NCBI GenBank assembly: GCA_030247855.1
Contig: JAPDRN010000020.1
Location: 186,001-250,000 of the forward strand
Source: Knufia peltigerae
Taxonomy: Eukaryota; Ascomycota; Eurotiomycetes; Chaetothyriales; Trichomeriaceae
Direction of reading: 5' to 3'
Length of the DNA: 64,000 nt
The notes below the pieces were generated by a model. That model searched no databases, was not told where the DNA came from, and worked only from the letters and a program-made list of their open reading frames with translations. Each line of letters opens with the position of its first letter. Positions within the stretch are counted from its first letter, which is position 1. The position numbers and the translations under genes are program-made. This document shows positions 10,302 through 21,100 of the stretch, one piece after another.

Positions 10302-11420
10302 ATGATTTCCATCAAGAGTACAGCGGGGTTGTTTGCTCTTCTATCCTTCGATATCTCTCAAGCCATCGATCCACTCGTGCCAGCGTACATCATGGTCAAG
10401 AATTACACAGGGCCAGGTTTTTATCAGAATTTTGACTTTTTCTCCAATCATGACCCTTCCAACAGTTTCGCCAAATACGTCGATCTAATCGACGCAAACA
10501 GCACTGGTTTGGCGGGATTTCAAAGCTCCAACAACGACGAATCTGACCCTGTTTACCTTGGTGTTGACCATCAAACTATCACTCCAAACGGGCGACCAAG
10601 TGTACGACTCGAAGGACAGGATACATTTAATCATTCCCTCATCGTGGCAGACATCCGCCATATGCCTTGCGGCTGCGGCACATGGCCCGCTTTCTGGCTC
10701 CTCGGGCAGGGCGCGGACTGGCCCAGCGCAGGCGAGATAGATATAATCGAGGGTATAAATAACCGGAATGTCAGCACAATGGCTCTGCACACCAAAAAGG
10801 AGGTTTTTGTTGGCAACTTGACCAGCGCATATGCGGGCAACACGCAGATGGCTGGCACATTCACCAACCTGGACTGCAATCTTGACAGTGGCGGAACGAC
10901 TGGTTGCACAGCCAAGGCATCTTGGAAGAATTATGGTGCCGAGTACAATGCCCAGGGTGGCGGCGTGGTTGTCACGGAGTTCACGAGCGATGCGATCAAC
11001 ATCTGGTCATTTCCACGCGACAGCATACCCCAAGATATTCTGTCGGGCTCACCGAACCCTCACCCTCATTACAACGGTAGTCAATGGGGCCCACCGGAAG
11101 CAAAGTTCGTCCCCAGCGTCAACAGCTCATCCTTCGATGACCACTTTTTCAACCTCAAGCCGATCTTCAACACGGCTTTCTGTGGTCGATGGATTGATGG
11201 ATTGTGGAACACGAGCGAGTGCGCTTCTTTGGCCCCGACGTGCTCCGAATACGTGTCGAACAACCCCGCTGCCTTTTCCGGCGCGTATTGGGCTATTGGA
11301 AGGATTCAGGTGTACGAGCCTCTCGTGAATACCACCACATTTGGTCCCACCACGCCGCGATTCAATCCGGCTTATACTAACGAGCACCGTGGTCGCCTGG
11401 AAGATTTCCAAACATACTGA
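10302..11420 (+). CDS. secreted GH16 endo-1,3(4)-beta-glucanase
   Basis: 372 residues from the ATG at 10302. An upstream in-frame start exists, but only this one opens with a secretion signal (roughly residues 1-21, hydrophobic core TAGLFALLSF, cleavage near SQA). The catalytic motif of glycoside hydrolase family 16 is plain: GEIDIIEG, with Glu145 as expected nucleophile, Asp147, and Glu150 as acid/base. Upstream aromatic residues (GTWPAFWLL) form part of the substrate cleft. Fungal members related to endo-1,3(4)-beta-glucanase hydrolyse mixed-linked or 1,3-beta-glucans, acting on plant or fungal cell walls. Several N-glycosylation sequons (NYT, NST, NVS, NSS, NTS) fit an extracellular protein. 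No GPI-type C-terminus is seen. Downstream lie an alpha/beta hydrolase and a sugar porter, which suits a polysaccharide-use setting. Confidence 0.9.
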   Translation: MISIKSTAGLFALLSFDISQAIDPLVPAYIMVKNYTGPGFYQNFDFFSNHDPSNSFAKYVDLIDANSTGLAGFQSSNNDESDPVYLGVDHQTITPNGRPSVRLEGQDTFNHSLIVADIRHMPCGCGTWPAFWLLGQGADWPSAGEIDIIEGINNRNVSTMALHTKKEVFVGNLTSAYAGNTQMAGTFTNLDCNLDSGGTTGCTAKASWKNYGAEYNAQGGGVVVTEFTSDAINIWSFPRDSIPQDILSGSPNPHPHYNGSQWGPPEAKFVPSVNSSSFDDHFFNLKPIFNTAFCGRWIDGLWNTSECASLAPTCSEYVSNNPAAFSGAYWAIGRIQVYEPLVNTTTFGPTTPRFNPAYTNEHRGRLEDFQTY

Positions 11421-12003
11421 ATTGGGTCTTGTACAGTTTCTCTTGATATACCGTGTCAGTTTGTATCCTCTAGGCCAGCAAGGAGATTTGCAAATACAAT
11501 GCCTAAACTCAAGATGAATGATTTGTCGCCCGAGTGCTTCACATTCTTTCGATAGAAGACATTTAGACGTTTTTCCCAGGTGTCAAACATTCCGGGGCAG
11601 AATTTAATCCCTGGAATCATACTTTCCAAGGAAAAGGTAGCTCTGGAACGGGGTACTCGCCGTTGACATACTCCGTACGGGTTATCGAAATGCATGATGC
11701 ATCACGTGATGACGCGTAAAAAGCACTTTACGCGTAGAACGTCATCGATTGGCTAGGGTCTCGACATGAGATTGCCGCTTTTATTGATTGAACTGAGTAT
11801 CCATATGGACTGTCCATCTTTCACCTATCCTCACCCTTTCAATGTCAGGTGTATTACCACTCCACGACTCTAGATCCTACTTTGGTATGGGCATCAAACA
11901 GCAGGCCAAGATGTGTCACTCCTCCTCCTACTTGCCTGACTCCCCATGGAGAGATCAAAGTCTGATCGACAATACCCCTCGCAGCGCTTCAATTTCTCAG
12001 TCT
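11421..12003. other. convergent 3' spacer, GH16 / hydrolase
   Basis: About 580 bp between convergent stops. It contains the exact word TACTCCGTA at 11669-11677 and a short inverted segment GCGTAAAAAGCACTTTACGC near 11712. No gene is recognised. Confidence 0.5.
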
Positions 12004-12951
12004 TCAACATTGCTTGGCCAGACTATCGTGCTCCGCAACCATTCGCAACAATACAGACGCAAATTCCTCCGGATGGGAAGCAAAACCCGTGTGGGCTCCG
12101 GGGAACATAGTCAATTTCAAGTCCAGCTTCTCAGCCAACACCTTGTTGGCCCGGAACTGGAGGGCTTCGGGGTGCGATAGCTCTCCATTGGCGAGGATCA
12201 AGAGGTGCTTCTGTTTCTCAATGAGTGCCACATCCCACTCGTGCATGGGATAGGGCAAAATCTCCCGTTCAAACCAGTACATGATGTTGTACAGCAGAAG
12301 AGGGTCACTGGCTTTTTTGAGACCCGAGAGTCTCATTTCGCCCTCCTCTCCATACTTTATGAAGTCGAAGAAATCCTTCATTGCTGGTATGACCCCACCG
12401 CTACGATAGATCTCGTAGAGACCTTGTTGGCGAGCGAACAATTCTTCTCGGTCCGGGAGCAGAGCCAACGCTGGCGGTTCATGAGGGATTAGGTTCTTGA
12501 TGACGGATGGGTGTCGTGTCAAGAGTGCCAATGATACAATCGCCCCAGAACTGTTGCCTATGACTGTGGCCTTGGGGTCGCCGTTGTCAGCAAGATGCTC
12601 AATCAACTTTCGAGCATCGTCGGCGTCGATTTCGAGGCGGTGTTCGTAGTCTTGTTCGCCGGTCAAGATACTGCGAGAAAAGCCTCTACGGTCATAGTAC
12701 ACGACCTTGTATTGACCTTTGAGCCCTTCAGCAAGCCCTTTCCAGATGTCCCCAGATCCATTGCCGCCATGGACACAAAGGATTAGAGGTCCGCTGCCCA
12801 CGGTTTCGTAGTACAGTCTCGCCTCTTCGACTTTCACTAGCCTCCGGTGTGACTTTAGCACGGGCGGCAAAATTGATACGAAATCGCAGCGACCACAAAC
12901 CTTCACGGGTAGAGTACGATCCCAACGGACTGCTTCATTCCAACGACCCAT
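12004..12951 (-). CDS. alpha/beta-hydrolase fold protein
   Basis: 315 residues from the ATG at 12951. The frame extends 19 codons upstream only to a GTG, so the ATG is preferred. Family features are clear: an oxyanion HGGNGSG loop (about 61-67), the YDRRGFS turn, a G-x-S-x-G nucleophile elbow IGNSSGA with Ser134, and a C-terminal PGAHTGF holding the catalytic His. A charged cap region lies between about residues 165 and 235. Such proteins hydrolyse esters, lactones, epoxides or C-C bonds; the substrate cannot be read from sequence. There is no signal peptide, so it is probably cytosolic. Its start faces that of the sugar-porter gene across only 307 bp, so the two may be co-regulated, perhaps with the protein acting on an imported compound (inference). 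Confidence 0.85.
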   Translation of the reverse strand: MGRWNEAVRWDRTLPVKVCGRCDFVSILPPVLKSHRRLVKVEEARLYYETVGSGPLILCVHGGNGSGDIWKGLAEGLKGQYKVVYYDRRGFSRSILTGEQDYEHRLEIDADDARKLIEHLADNGDPKATVIGNSSGAIVSLALLTRHPSVIKNLIPHEPPALALLPDREELFARQQGLYEIYRSGGVIPAMKDFFDFIKYGEEGEMRLSGLKKASDPLLLYNIMYWFEREILPYPMHEWDVALIEKQKHLLILANGELSHPEALQFRANKVLAEKLDLKLTMFPGAHTGFASHPEEFASVLLRMVAEHDSLAKQC

Positions 12952-13258
12952 CTCCAATGCTATCTTCTTCTCCCCACAGATTCTGGTATCCCCAGACTGT
13001 AGTCCCACGGTAGAGACTGAAGAATAGCTAAGAGCTCTGTGATAAGCTTATCGAAGCTTCAATAGTCCCACAACCCCCCTGCCACGACGCTGAAGAGAAA
13101 CTTAAAGTAGGTATACCTAACTTATAATCTACCTCATGATACCAGGTATTGGCAAGTTGTTACCAATCTCATCTACATCTACAATCACAATTTCGATTTA
13201 GGCGCCGGGTCCAGATCGACCTTAACCTCATTTCTTGTTCTTACTGAATAGTCCTAGG
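12952..13258. promoter_or_regulatory. short bidirectional promoter, hydrolase / sugar porter
   Basis: A 307 bp gap between divergent starts. Two sites matching the reverse of the CreA/Mig1 consensus SYGGRG occur close together, CCCCAC at 12972-12977 and CCCCAG at 12990-12995. They are short and degenerate, so carbon-catabolite control is only a possibility. An imperfect AGCTTATCGAAGCTT repeat lies near 13045. Confidence 0.35.
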
Positions 13259-14926
13259 ATGGCATCGAGCAAAATTGAGGAGCCCAATGACAATACGGTC
13301 AACAGACCCGATGATGTTGTTACAAAGGACAACACCAACGAGCACGTTGGGGCTGAAAGGGCTCCAGCGCAGAAAGCGACACTGTTCATGATATTCTTTG
13401 CCATCTGGATCTCCTTTGCGTCATGGATTGCCAACTTTGATCTGGGCTACCAAGGAGTCGTCTTGATCATGCCCACATTCAATAACGCCTTTGGCACTTG
13501 CCAGATGGTCCCTGGCCCAACTGGTGCGCCGATGGAAGTTTGCCAGTTGAGCGTGTTGCGGCAGTCGCTGTCCAATGTGGTTTCTATCTTCACAGGCGTC
13601 GGCGGAGTCCTCGCAGGCATCACAGGTCACTACATTGGGCGACGCGGAACCATGCAACTTGCTTCTGCCATTGTCATAATCGGGGCAGCTAGCATGTTGG
13701 GCACTAGTAACAACTTTTTGCATTACATGGTTTGCAAGTGCATCAGTGGCGTGGGCATCGGTCAGCTACTTGCATCCTCTCTCGTTTATGGGACAGAATG
13801 TATAGTAGCGAGCCAACGAGGCTTGATCCTGGGCATGTACAACTACGGTCTCGCTTTAGGCAACGTTGCTGCTGCCGCCGTCTGCGCCGGATCTTCGCAT
13901 CTTGCTGCCACCAACAACTGGCAATGGAAAACCCCTATCATCTGCCAGATTCCGCTCGGTATCATACTTGCAGCAGGAACCATGATGTTTCCGGAGTCGC
14001 CGTACTGGCTCATGACCAAAGATAGAGAGGAAGCAGCACGGACGTCATTCGCCCAATTTTACAAAAAGGATCCCAGCTCAGGCGAGATCACCGCACAGGT
14101 CCAGTCGGTGAAAGAATATATCGAGATCGAAAGAGCTGCGAGCGCAACAACGTCTTGGACGGAGATCTATCATTCACATGATATCCGACGGACATTTGCT
14201 TCGACGATATGCCTCCTTGGAGTCTCCCTGACCGGCATCAACCTTGTGGCTCCGTATGCGGCTCTTTTTCTCCACGGCCTGGGCATTACCAACCCGTACT
14301 TGATCAATGTGATCATCGGCTTGTGCATATTTGCTGGCGCCCTGCTTGGTCCTGTGGTTCTGGAGTACGGAGGACGGCGGTTCTCCATGTTATGCGCCTT
14401 TGCTGCTATGGCGAGTTGTATGCTGATCTTCTCCGCCGTCAGCAGTGCACTAGGCCCCAACAACCCCCAGTCGTAGCGCGTACTCGTCGCCTTCTTGTGC
14501 ATCTGGGCATTCGTCTTTGGCGGCGGCTTTGCGCCGGCTGCATGGCTTACCTCTGCAGAATTACACTCTGTCCGCTTGCGCACCTACGGGCAGGCTAATA
14601 CGACGTTCTTCTACCAGATATTTCAGTTCGGCGCCACTTTCTGGACACCGTACATGCTCAACAAAGATTATGGTGATATGGGAACCAATGTGGGCTACTT
14701 CTACTTCGGAATTACCGTCGTCTGGTTCATCCTCGTCTTCCTATTCGTGCCAGAGACGGCGCGTCTCACACTTGAGCAGATTGACGATTACTACATGTCT
14801 TCTCGACCAGCGTGGAAGACATCGATGAAGGTGAACAAACAGATTGCTATGGGCAACAACACATTGGGCGCCACGACACATGAAGCAAAAAATGGGGTCG
14901 ATTGTGTTCATAGCGAGAAAGTTTGA
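13259..14926 (+). pseudogene. MFS sugar porter interrupted by in-frame TAG
   Basis: An MFS sugar/maltose-type transporter read in one frame from the ATG at 13259 to the stop at 14926, except for a TAG at 14474-14476 (codon 406). Before it are 405 residues with the N-terminal helices, GRRGTM after helix 2 and PESPYWL before the central loop. After it are 149 residues in the same frame with the last three helices and the closing signature VPETARLTLEQIDDYY. The total of about 555 codons matches an intact family member. No GT..AG pair removes the stop without deleting a membrane helix. The stop sits in the short loop before helix 10. A single nonsense mutation, most simply CAG to TAG, explains it; stop readthrough or a sequence error are alternatives. 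The truncated product would lack helices 10-12 and be inactive as a transporter. Confidence 0.8.
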
Positions 14927-15465
14927 TCGAGATCGAGCTAAAGGTGAGTAGATCCTGTATGTTGCTGCCCGAAGGAAAGCTGGCTTATGGTCAATTTGTT
15001 CATGGAACACTTCCGCAAAAGACACTGCAGGACTGGTATACCGATTGGTTGAGATCACTCGCAAGACAATTGTTACTTTCTTCCCTTCTATATTCGGCTA
15101 CAACCAAGATAAACAGTTACCGTGGCCCCTAGTTGATCGAGGGCTGCATCGGATAGTACCGTATACACTACTATCTCAGCCCTCAACCCTAACCCAGATA
15201 CATAATCATATATGTTACATACCATACTATTAAACCCTCGTAGTTGATTGTAAGTATGCTGGTCATGAAGCCTCGTCAAAAATCCGTGCCTAGTATCCTA
15301 TTTAGGAGTGAGCACAGAGCGGCGTCATCTCCATCCCGATGCAGCACGACTGGCGCGTAAAGTGTCCACCGCGTTATTGGATCGTGACAATGACGACAAG
15401 ATTTCTTGCCGCGGACTTTCGCCAACAGGCTGCGCTCTTCTTTGCCTCTTTGCACGACATGTAGA
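14927..15465. other. intergenic, sugar porter to HRQ1
   Basis: About 540 bp. The HRQ1 frame continues open for 20 codons upstream of its ATG but only to a TTG. No gene is recognised. Confidence 0.5.
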
Positions 15466-18400
15466 ATGGCTAAATTGCAGGCGGCGACTGTGTCGCGCCA
15501 GCCTGTCAATCGCAAGCGAAAGCACAGGACGCAGGAAGACGAGTCGCAGGCGACACAGTCCGACAGTACTCCCAACACCCCGACTACCGCAGACACAATT
15601 ACCACAAAGACAACCACAACGGTGCCTACCAAAACCCATGATGGTGGACCAAGGCCACGAAGGACGAAAGCTAACTCCAAACCAACTTTGGTCCGAAAAG
15701 GCTCCTCTTCTAATCTTGTTGAGTCAGACATACCCTGGCCTGAGCACTTCAAGTACCTGAATTTGCTACACAAAGCCTTGAACGTTGTCTACACATTCTG
15801 CTGTACTCGCAAGCACTTTGCCACTACATGGGACAACATAAAGTCTGCAGTGGAGGGACACATAAAAAGACCGTTGAAAGAAGAAGATGTGGCGCAGGTG
15901 AAAGCTATAATACCCCGGGCCATCAACTTCGTCTATGTCGACGAAGAGCACTTGATGGTTACAATCATGGGCGAGGAAGACGGAATCAAGGGTGGCAGAG
16001 CAGATCACTTCAGATCGTTGGCGGAAGATGAAAATGGTCGCGACGAGCAGTCAGGGACACCCAAAGAGTTACTCCTTTTTGAGTTCGTCGATGGAGACCT
16101 CAAGCGACAAGTGATCGATCCAAAGACAGGAGAACCAACCAAGGCCACCCAAAAGCTACGAAATGAAGATCTAAAGATGCCCGTTTTCAGCCAAAAGTCG
16201 ATGTTGAAGCTGATCGAAAAGCGCAATTTGAAATTCACTTCTGCCGTAAATGCCTTCCTCAATCAATGCGCCGAGGAGCGGACAGATGCCACGGAGAAAA
16301 TCATGGAACTGAAGCAACAGTACATACCTGTTCCTTCTTCCAGTAGAGCCACTACGCCTGCTCCTGATACCAATGGCTTGCCAAAAACCATTCCCAAAGA
16401 TCGGAAATCAATCTCAGAGATCGTACAAGAAATCACCGAACTTGAATGGTACACTCAACAGATTGTACCGGATGGCCATCGTGTTTTCGATCCGCAGCCC
16501 GCCATTTACGGAGACCTTAACTTTCGGTTGTCTCAAAATCTGGTCAATGCCCTCTACAACAACAAGGGTATAACTCAACTTTATTCGCATCAGGCTGAGG
16601 CTATAAACAACTTGCATGATGGACATCATGTCATTGTCTCCACCTCTACAAGCTCCGGCAAATCCTTGATCTACCAAATTCCCATGCTTCATGAGCTCGA
16701 GAAGGACCCCGAAAGCCGCGGCATGTACATATTTCCAACGAAGGCTCTCGCGCAAGATCAGCGAAGAAGCATGAAGGAGCTCCTGGGATACATACCTGGC
16801 CTCGAGCATACCATTGTGGAAACCTTTGATGGAGACACCCCAATGAACGCGAGAAATTCCATACGGGATGAAGGCAGAATCATATTTACCAATCCAGATA
16901 TGCTGCACATCACTATTCTACCGCAAGAAAGCGGTTGGCGGACGTTCCTTCAGAACCTGAAATATGTTGTCGTGGACGAATTGCACGTTTACAATGGACT
17001 GTTTGGCGCCCATGTGGCTTTCATAATGCGCCGATTACGAAGAATATGCGCAGCGGTGGGAAACCGCAAGGTCAAGTTTATCTCTTGTTCAGCTACGGTG
17101 GCGAATCCTGAAGAGCATATGAAAACTATTTTCGGTGTAGACAAGGTGAAGCTGACTGATTTTGACGGATCTCCATCCGGGCGGAAAGAATTCGTCTGCT
17201 GGAATACACCGTACAAGGACCCAGGTGACCCCTCGTCCGGTCGAGGGGATACATTTGCAGAGACAGCTCGACTAGTTTGCCAACTCATTCTGCGTGGTGT
17301 CCGAACCATTGCCTTTTGTCGTATACGAAAGCAGTGTGAGGTGCTCCTGGCCGCCGTAAAAGCCGAGTTCACCAACCTCGAAAGACCAGAGTGTGCGGCT
17401 CTCGTCATGGGTTACCGTGGCGGTTATTCGGCTCAAGACCGTCGTCGGATCGAATCAGAAATGTTCGGTGGCAAGCTCATGGGCATAATCGCGACAACCG
17501 CTCTAGAACTTGGTGTCGACATCGGCTCTCTCGACGCGGTCGTCACAATGGGGTTCCCTTACACCATTGCTAACCTGCGACAACAAAGCGGTCGAGCCGG
17601 GCGACGTAATCGAGACTCCCTCTCCGTCCTTGTGGGAGATTGTTTTCCCGTCGACCAGTACTACATGCAGAACCCAGACGAGATCTTCACCAAACCCAAT
17701 TGCGAACTCCAAGTCGACCTGCAGAATGAACTCGTGGTCGAAGGACACATGCAGTGTGCGGCGTACGAGATGCCAATCAAGCCAGATGAAGACGTCAAAT
17801 TCCTCGGAAAAATGCTGCCGGAAATATGCACTGCGCGGCTCAGTTATGATCCCATGGGCTTCTATCACTGTAACGAGCGGTTTCGGCCTTTGCCCTCGAA
17901 ATGCGTGGCCATCCGCGACACCGAAGACGACCACTTCGCCGTGATCGACATCTCGCATGGGCGCAATATTGTTCTCGAAGAAGTCGAGGCCTCCCGCGCC
18001 TTCTTCACCCTCTACGACGGTGGTATCTTTTTGCACCAGGGGCGAACGTACATGGTCAAAGAGTTCTCGCCCGAGAGGAAGATCGCCCGGGTCCAGCTTG
18101 TCAAAGTAGACTGGACGACGCAGCAGCGAGATTTTACTGACGTCGACCCCATCGAGACGGAGCAGGTCCGCCGCGTGAGCGAGAAGTCGTTGACAAAGGC
18201 CTTCTTTGGCAAAATAAAGGTCAAGGCCGTCGTGTTCGGATTTTTCAAGATCGATCAGAAACGTCGTATCCTGGACGCCGTCGCGGTCGATAACCCGCCC
18301 GTCATCATCTACTCACGTGGCCTGTGGCTGGACGTTCCGAAATACGCCCTGCAGATCCTGAAGGACAAACGACTCAACCTCGCGGCCGGCATCCACGCGG

Positions 18401-18933
18401 CGGAACATGCGCTCATGAGCCTCATGCCGCAGTTCGTGGTGAGCATGCCTGGTGACGTGCGGACCGAATGCAAGAACGCGCTCAAGGAATTTGCGAAGAA
18501 GGAAACCCAGCGGAAACGCCCTGCACGACTGACCTTCTACGACGCAAAGGGAGGAGCCGCAGGGTCGGGCATCGCAGCGAAGGCGTTTGAGTTTATCGAC
18601 ATGTTGCTCGAGAGGGCCGTGCAGCGCGTGGCGGCGTGTCATTGTCTCGAAGGGTGTACCGAGTGTATTTGTGACGAGAGGTGCAAAGAGAAGAACATGA
18701 TTATGAGCAAGGCCGGCGCTGAAGTCATCTTGAAGAGTCTGATCGGTGCCGAGATCGACATCGATGCCTTGCCCGAGGGCGAGGAGGAGAGAGTCCCTGC
18801 CGGAGTCGAGACGGTTGTATTTGCGGACGAGGTCATGGGTCACAACGGACGACGGGTTGAGGAAAAGGGGTTCATCAAGCGAGAGAAGGATGATGATGAG
18901 TGTATCATCATCAAGGACGAGCCGGACGATTAA
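15466..18933 (+). CDS. HRQ1: RecQ4-like ATP-dependent DNA helicase Hrq1
   Basis: 1155 residues without introns, starting at the ATG at 15466. It is a superfamily 2 helicase of the Hrq1/RecQ4-like group, which acts in interstrand-crosslink repair, telomere maintenance and genome stability. Motifs in order: Q-like YSHQAEAI; Walker A STSTSSGKS (about residue 392-400); PTKALAQDQ; Walker B VVVDELHVY (DELH box, about 503); SCSAT (motif III); and motif VI QQSGRAGRR (about 705). The C-terminal MrfA-like Zn-binding domain (DUF1998/MZB) is marked by CHCLEGCTECICDERC (about 1057-1072), giving the four Cys that hold zinc. The N-terminus is basic and low-complexity (about 1-90). The length compares with 1077 for yeast Hrq1. 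The identification is secure. Confidence 0.93.
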   Translation: MAKLQAATVSRQPVNRKRKHRTQEDESQATQSDSTPNTPTTADTITTKTTTTVPTKTHDGGPRPRRTKANSKPTLVRKGSSSNLVESDIPWPEHFKYLNLLHKALNVVYTFCCTRKHFATTWDNIKSAVEGHIKRPLKEEDVAQVKAIIPRAINFVYVDEEHLMVTIMGEEDGIKGGRADHFRSLAEDENGRDEQSGTPKELLLFEFVDGDLKRQVIDPKTGEPTKATQKLRNEDLKMPVFSQKSMLKLIEKRNLKFTSAVNAFLNQCAEERTDATEKIMELKQQYIPVPSSSRATTPAPDTNGLPKTIPKDRKSISEIVQEITELEWYTQQIVPDGHRVFDPQPAIYGDLNFRLSQNLVNALYNNKGITQLYSHQAEAINNLHDGHHVIVSTSTSSGKSLIYQIPMLHELEKDPESRGMYIFPTKALAQDQRRSMKELLGYIPGLEHTIVETFDGDTPMNARNSIRDEGRIIFTNPDMLHITILPQESGWRTFLQNLKYVVVDELHVYNGLFGAHVAFIMRRLRRICAAVGNRKVKFISCSATVANPEEHMKTIFGVDKVKLTDFDGSPSGRKEFVCWNTPYKDPGDPSSGRGDTFAETARLVCQLILRGVRTIAFCRIRKQCEVLLAAVKAEFTNLERPECAALVMGYRGGYSAQDRRRIESEMFGGKLMGIIATTALELGVDIGSLDAVVTMGFPYTIANLRQQSGRAGRRNRDSLSVLVGDCFPVDQYYMQNPDEIFTKPNCELQVDLQNELVVEGHMQCAAYEMPIKPDEDVKFLGKMLPEICTARLSYDPMGFYHCNERFRPLPSKCVAIRDTEDDHFAVIDISHGRNIVLEEVEASRAFFTLYDGGIFLHQGRTYMVKEFSPERKIARVQLVKVDWTTQQRDFTDVDPIETEQVRRVSEKSLTKAFFGKIKVKAVVFGFFKIDQKRRILDAVAVDNPPVIIYSRGLWLDVPKYALQILKDKRLNLAAGIHAAEHALMSLMPQFVVSMPGDVRTECKNALKEFAKKETQRKRPARLTFYDAKGGAAGSGIAAKAFEFIDMLLERAVQRVAACHCLEGCTECICDERCKEKNMIMSKAGAEVILKSLIGAEIDIDALPEGEEERVPAGVETVVFADEVMGHNGRRVEEKGFIKREKDDDECIIIKDEPDD

Positions 18934-19104
18934 ATAAGTCGCCAACCATTAAGACTTGGATAGTTATGTACGAATATTACGACCATTACATATGAATGCA
19001 ACATCTCAAAAATATGCAATCTTACAGTAAGATAGATAGATGTCCGTTGGCCAAAGTCTATCTGCAAGAACTCTACTCGTACGGGTATCTAGCTACCTGG
19101 GTAT

Positions 19105-20402
19105 CTATCTTGTCGGGTCTAGTCCTCTCGTGACGTTCTTGACATAAACATCTGCTTCTTTTCTCATTTGTTCGATATTCATAGAGCCGGAACCGTAGGC
19201 TCTCGAGATTGCGGCCTGGACTTGTTCATCATCGAACACGTTGCCGCCGCCAACAACAAGGCCCTGTGATCCCTCCACGCTGACGACGCTCCGCCAGTAC
19301 TCGTCGTCGGTGGCCTTGAGCGTGGCGCTGCGCACGGTCGCGTTGCGGGCGATGGTGTAGGCGCGCAGGTTGGTCTGGGAGAGCTGGAGGGACAGGTTCG
19401 CCTTGGTGATGGCCTCTTCCATCCGTCGACGGGCCAGTTCCGGGTCCGCTGCCGCCGGGGCGCTGAAGAGGAGGAACCTCCCCGTCGCGCTGGCGTAGAT
19501 GAGCAAGGCCACGGCGACGTCAAAGAGGCACAAACACAGACAGCGCAGCGTCGACGCCAGCCAGAAGATGCCTCCCGGCGCGGGGGTGCTTGGGTCTGTG
19601 AGTGGCGAATACGTCGTCGTCACGGCGACGTCGACCGAGGCGAGCGCCAGTGCGCAGAGCAAAACCCGTCCTCGCCACCGGCTGGATTCGTAGCCACAAA
19701 TGGTCTCCGAGGTCGCGAACCCCAGACAAAAGATGTGGAAGAGGTGAGGCAGCAACACGTTGATCGGGTAGTGGTAGAGGAGGTAGGAAAAGGTGTCGTC
19801 GGCGTGGCAAAAGGTGCAGTTCAAGAGCGTCGACGGTCCGAAGCGGAGATAGATCCGGCGGAGACTTTGAAGGGACAACGGTCAGTAAAAGTGCCGGGGG
19901 CGGGGGTTTCAACTTCTGGGCTCGTCGTGACACGTACGCTGGAGAAGTAAATTTCGATCGAAGAGCTTCGTCGACCGGCGTCAACGTGCCGTGCTCACGG
20001 AGCATGGCCAGTCGTGAGAACAACGCGTCCGTCGGCATGGCGAATCGAGATTGTGTGACGACAAAGATGTTGTGGTCCTCGACGTTGCCCCTGAAGGGCA
20101 GCGAAAGGTAGAAGAAGATACATGTCGACACGAACAGGGCGTTGAGGCCGTAGCCGGTCTTTTGTGGCAACGGTCTCGGTGGAGGTCTCGTCCTGACGGC
20201 CGTCTTGACCACTCGGTAATAGTTGATGGCCCGGGGTAGTATGAATGTGAACAAGAGAGGCCAGAAAGGCTTGACACTGATGGGGTTCAGATTTCATGAG
20301 TTTCTTTCTGCCCGTGTTTTTGTTTTTGATCTTGCATGGGGTGTGAAGCAGCGCGGGAAACGTTTACCTTTGTATCCAACTCATACTGAACGAAATAGGC
20401 AT
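19105..20402 (-). CDS. conserved fungal polytopic membrane protein
   Basis: Three exons on the minus strand: 20402-20368, 20276-19938 and 19864-19105, giving 377 residues. The 5' exon starts MPISFSMSWIQ; its donor GTAAAC joins an acceptor ATCAG and restores VKPFWPLLFTFILPRAINYY. The second intron (donor GTACGT, branch TACTGAC, 73 nt) joins KFTSPA to LRRIYLRFGPSTLL. Hydrophobic segments occur in VKPFWPLLFTFILP, NALFVSTCIFFYLSLPF, YHYPINVLLPHLFHIFCLGF, VLLCALALASVDVAV and CLCLCLFDVAVALLIYA, so about five membrane spans. The C-terminal third is soluble and helical (ELARRRMEEAITKANLSLQ). I recognise the pattern from other filamentous fungi, where it is usually left hypothetical and sometimes labelled Tic20-like; I cannot support a function. 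Confidence 0.75.
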
Positions 20403-21100
20403 CCAACTCTCCAAAAACTCGATGATCACCGTTACGCCTTCATTTGATCATGGGCCATGCACATCAGATTGAGTGTTAAACGAGGATGTCAATGTTAAAG
20501 TGTCAACTTGAGGAAATGTATAGGAGACACGTCGTCTCGGGACGCAACAACAAAACTCCGGTTAGTCAGCACACTTGCTTAGAGGGCTTGTATCCCAGTC
20601 TAGCACGCCGCAGATCTCTACTTCGAATCATAGGGCAATCACTTTCAAGATTATCAAAGCCGACAGCTGAAGCAGGAGCATCACTTAACGTTCTTTTGAC
20701 GGAATTAACGGAGCGAAAGTGGGCAGACAAGAAGCGATGTCCAACTGCCTCGACTTATCCCTGTGACTTATCCCTGGTAGGTCACACAAAATCTTGGGCA
20801 ATACTGCTTCACAAGACAATGAGGAAAAGACTAAACACGATGGAGGATCGAAAGAAGACTAACACACAAGAAATGAGACGTATTAGTACGGCCCCTCAAA
20901 GCTCTGAACGTGAACATCTACGAGTGGTAGCCAATTCCAGTCCTGAGTTTCTGCGGTTGTCTGTAGTGAGAATGCGCCTCCCGTAAACTCCCTGCTAACG
21001 CTTTACAAAACGGGTGCGAGCTGTATCGATGAGATTGCCGCATGTTGGGATGATGGTGTTTTCTATACGTTGCTGTCATGAGACAACTTCATGGCTCATG
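20403..21100. other. intergenic, no convincing gene
   Basis: About 700 bp between the start of the membrane-protein gene and the end of the SERF gene. A 166-codon frame on the plus strand (20486-20986) has no recognisable domain and is treated as chance. Confidence 0.45.

Noticed and set aside
18313..18945. 210-codon minus-strand frame opposite HRQ1
   Set aside because: Antisense to a strongly conserved helicase exon with no motif of its own.
20486..20986. 166-codon plus-strand frame
   Set aside because: No domain, no neighbouring splice signals and ordinary spacer composition. Could be real but is unsupported.
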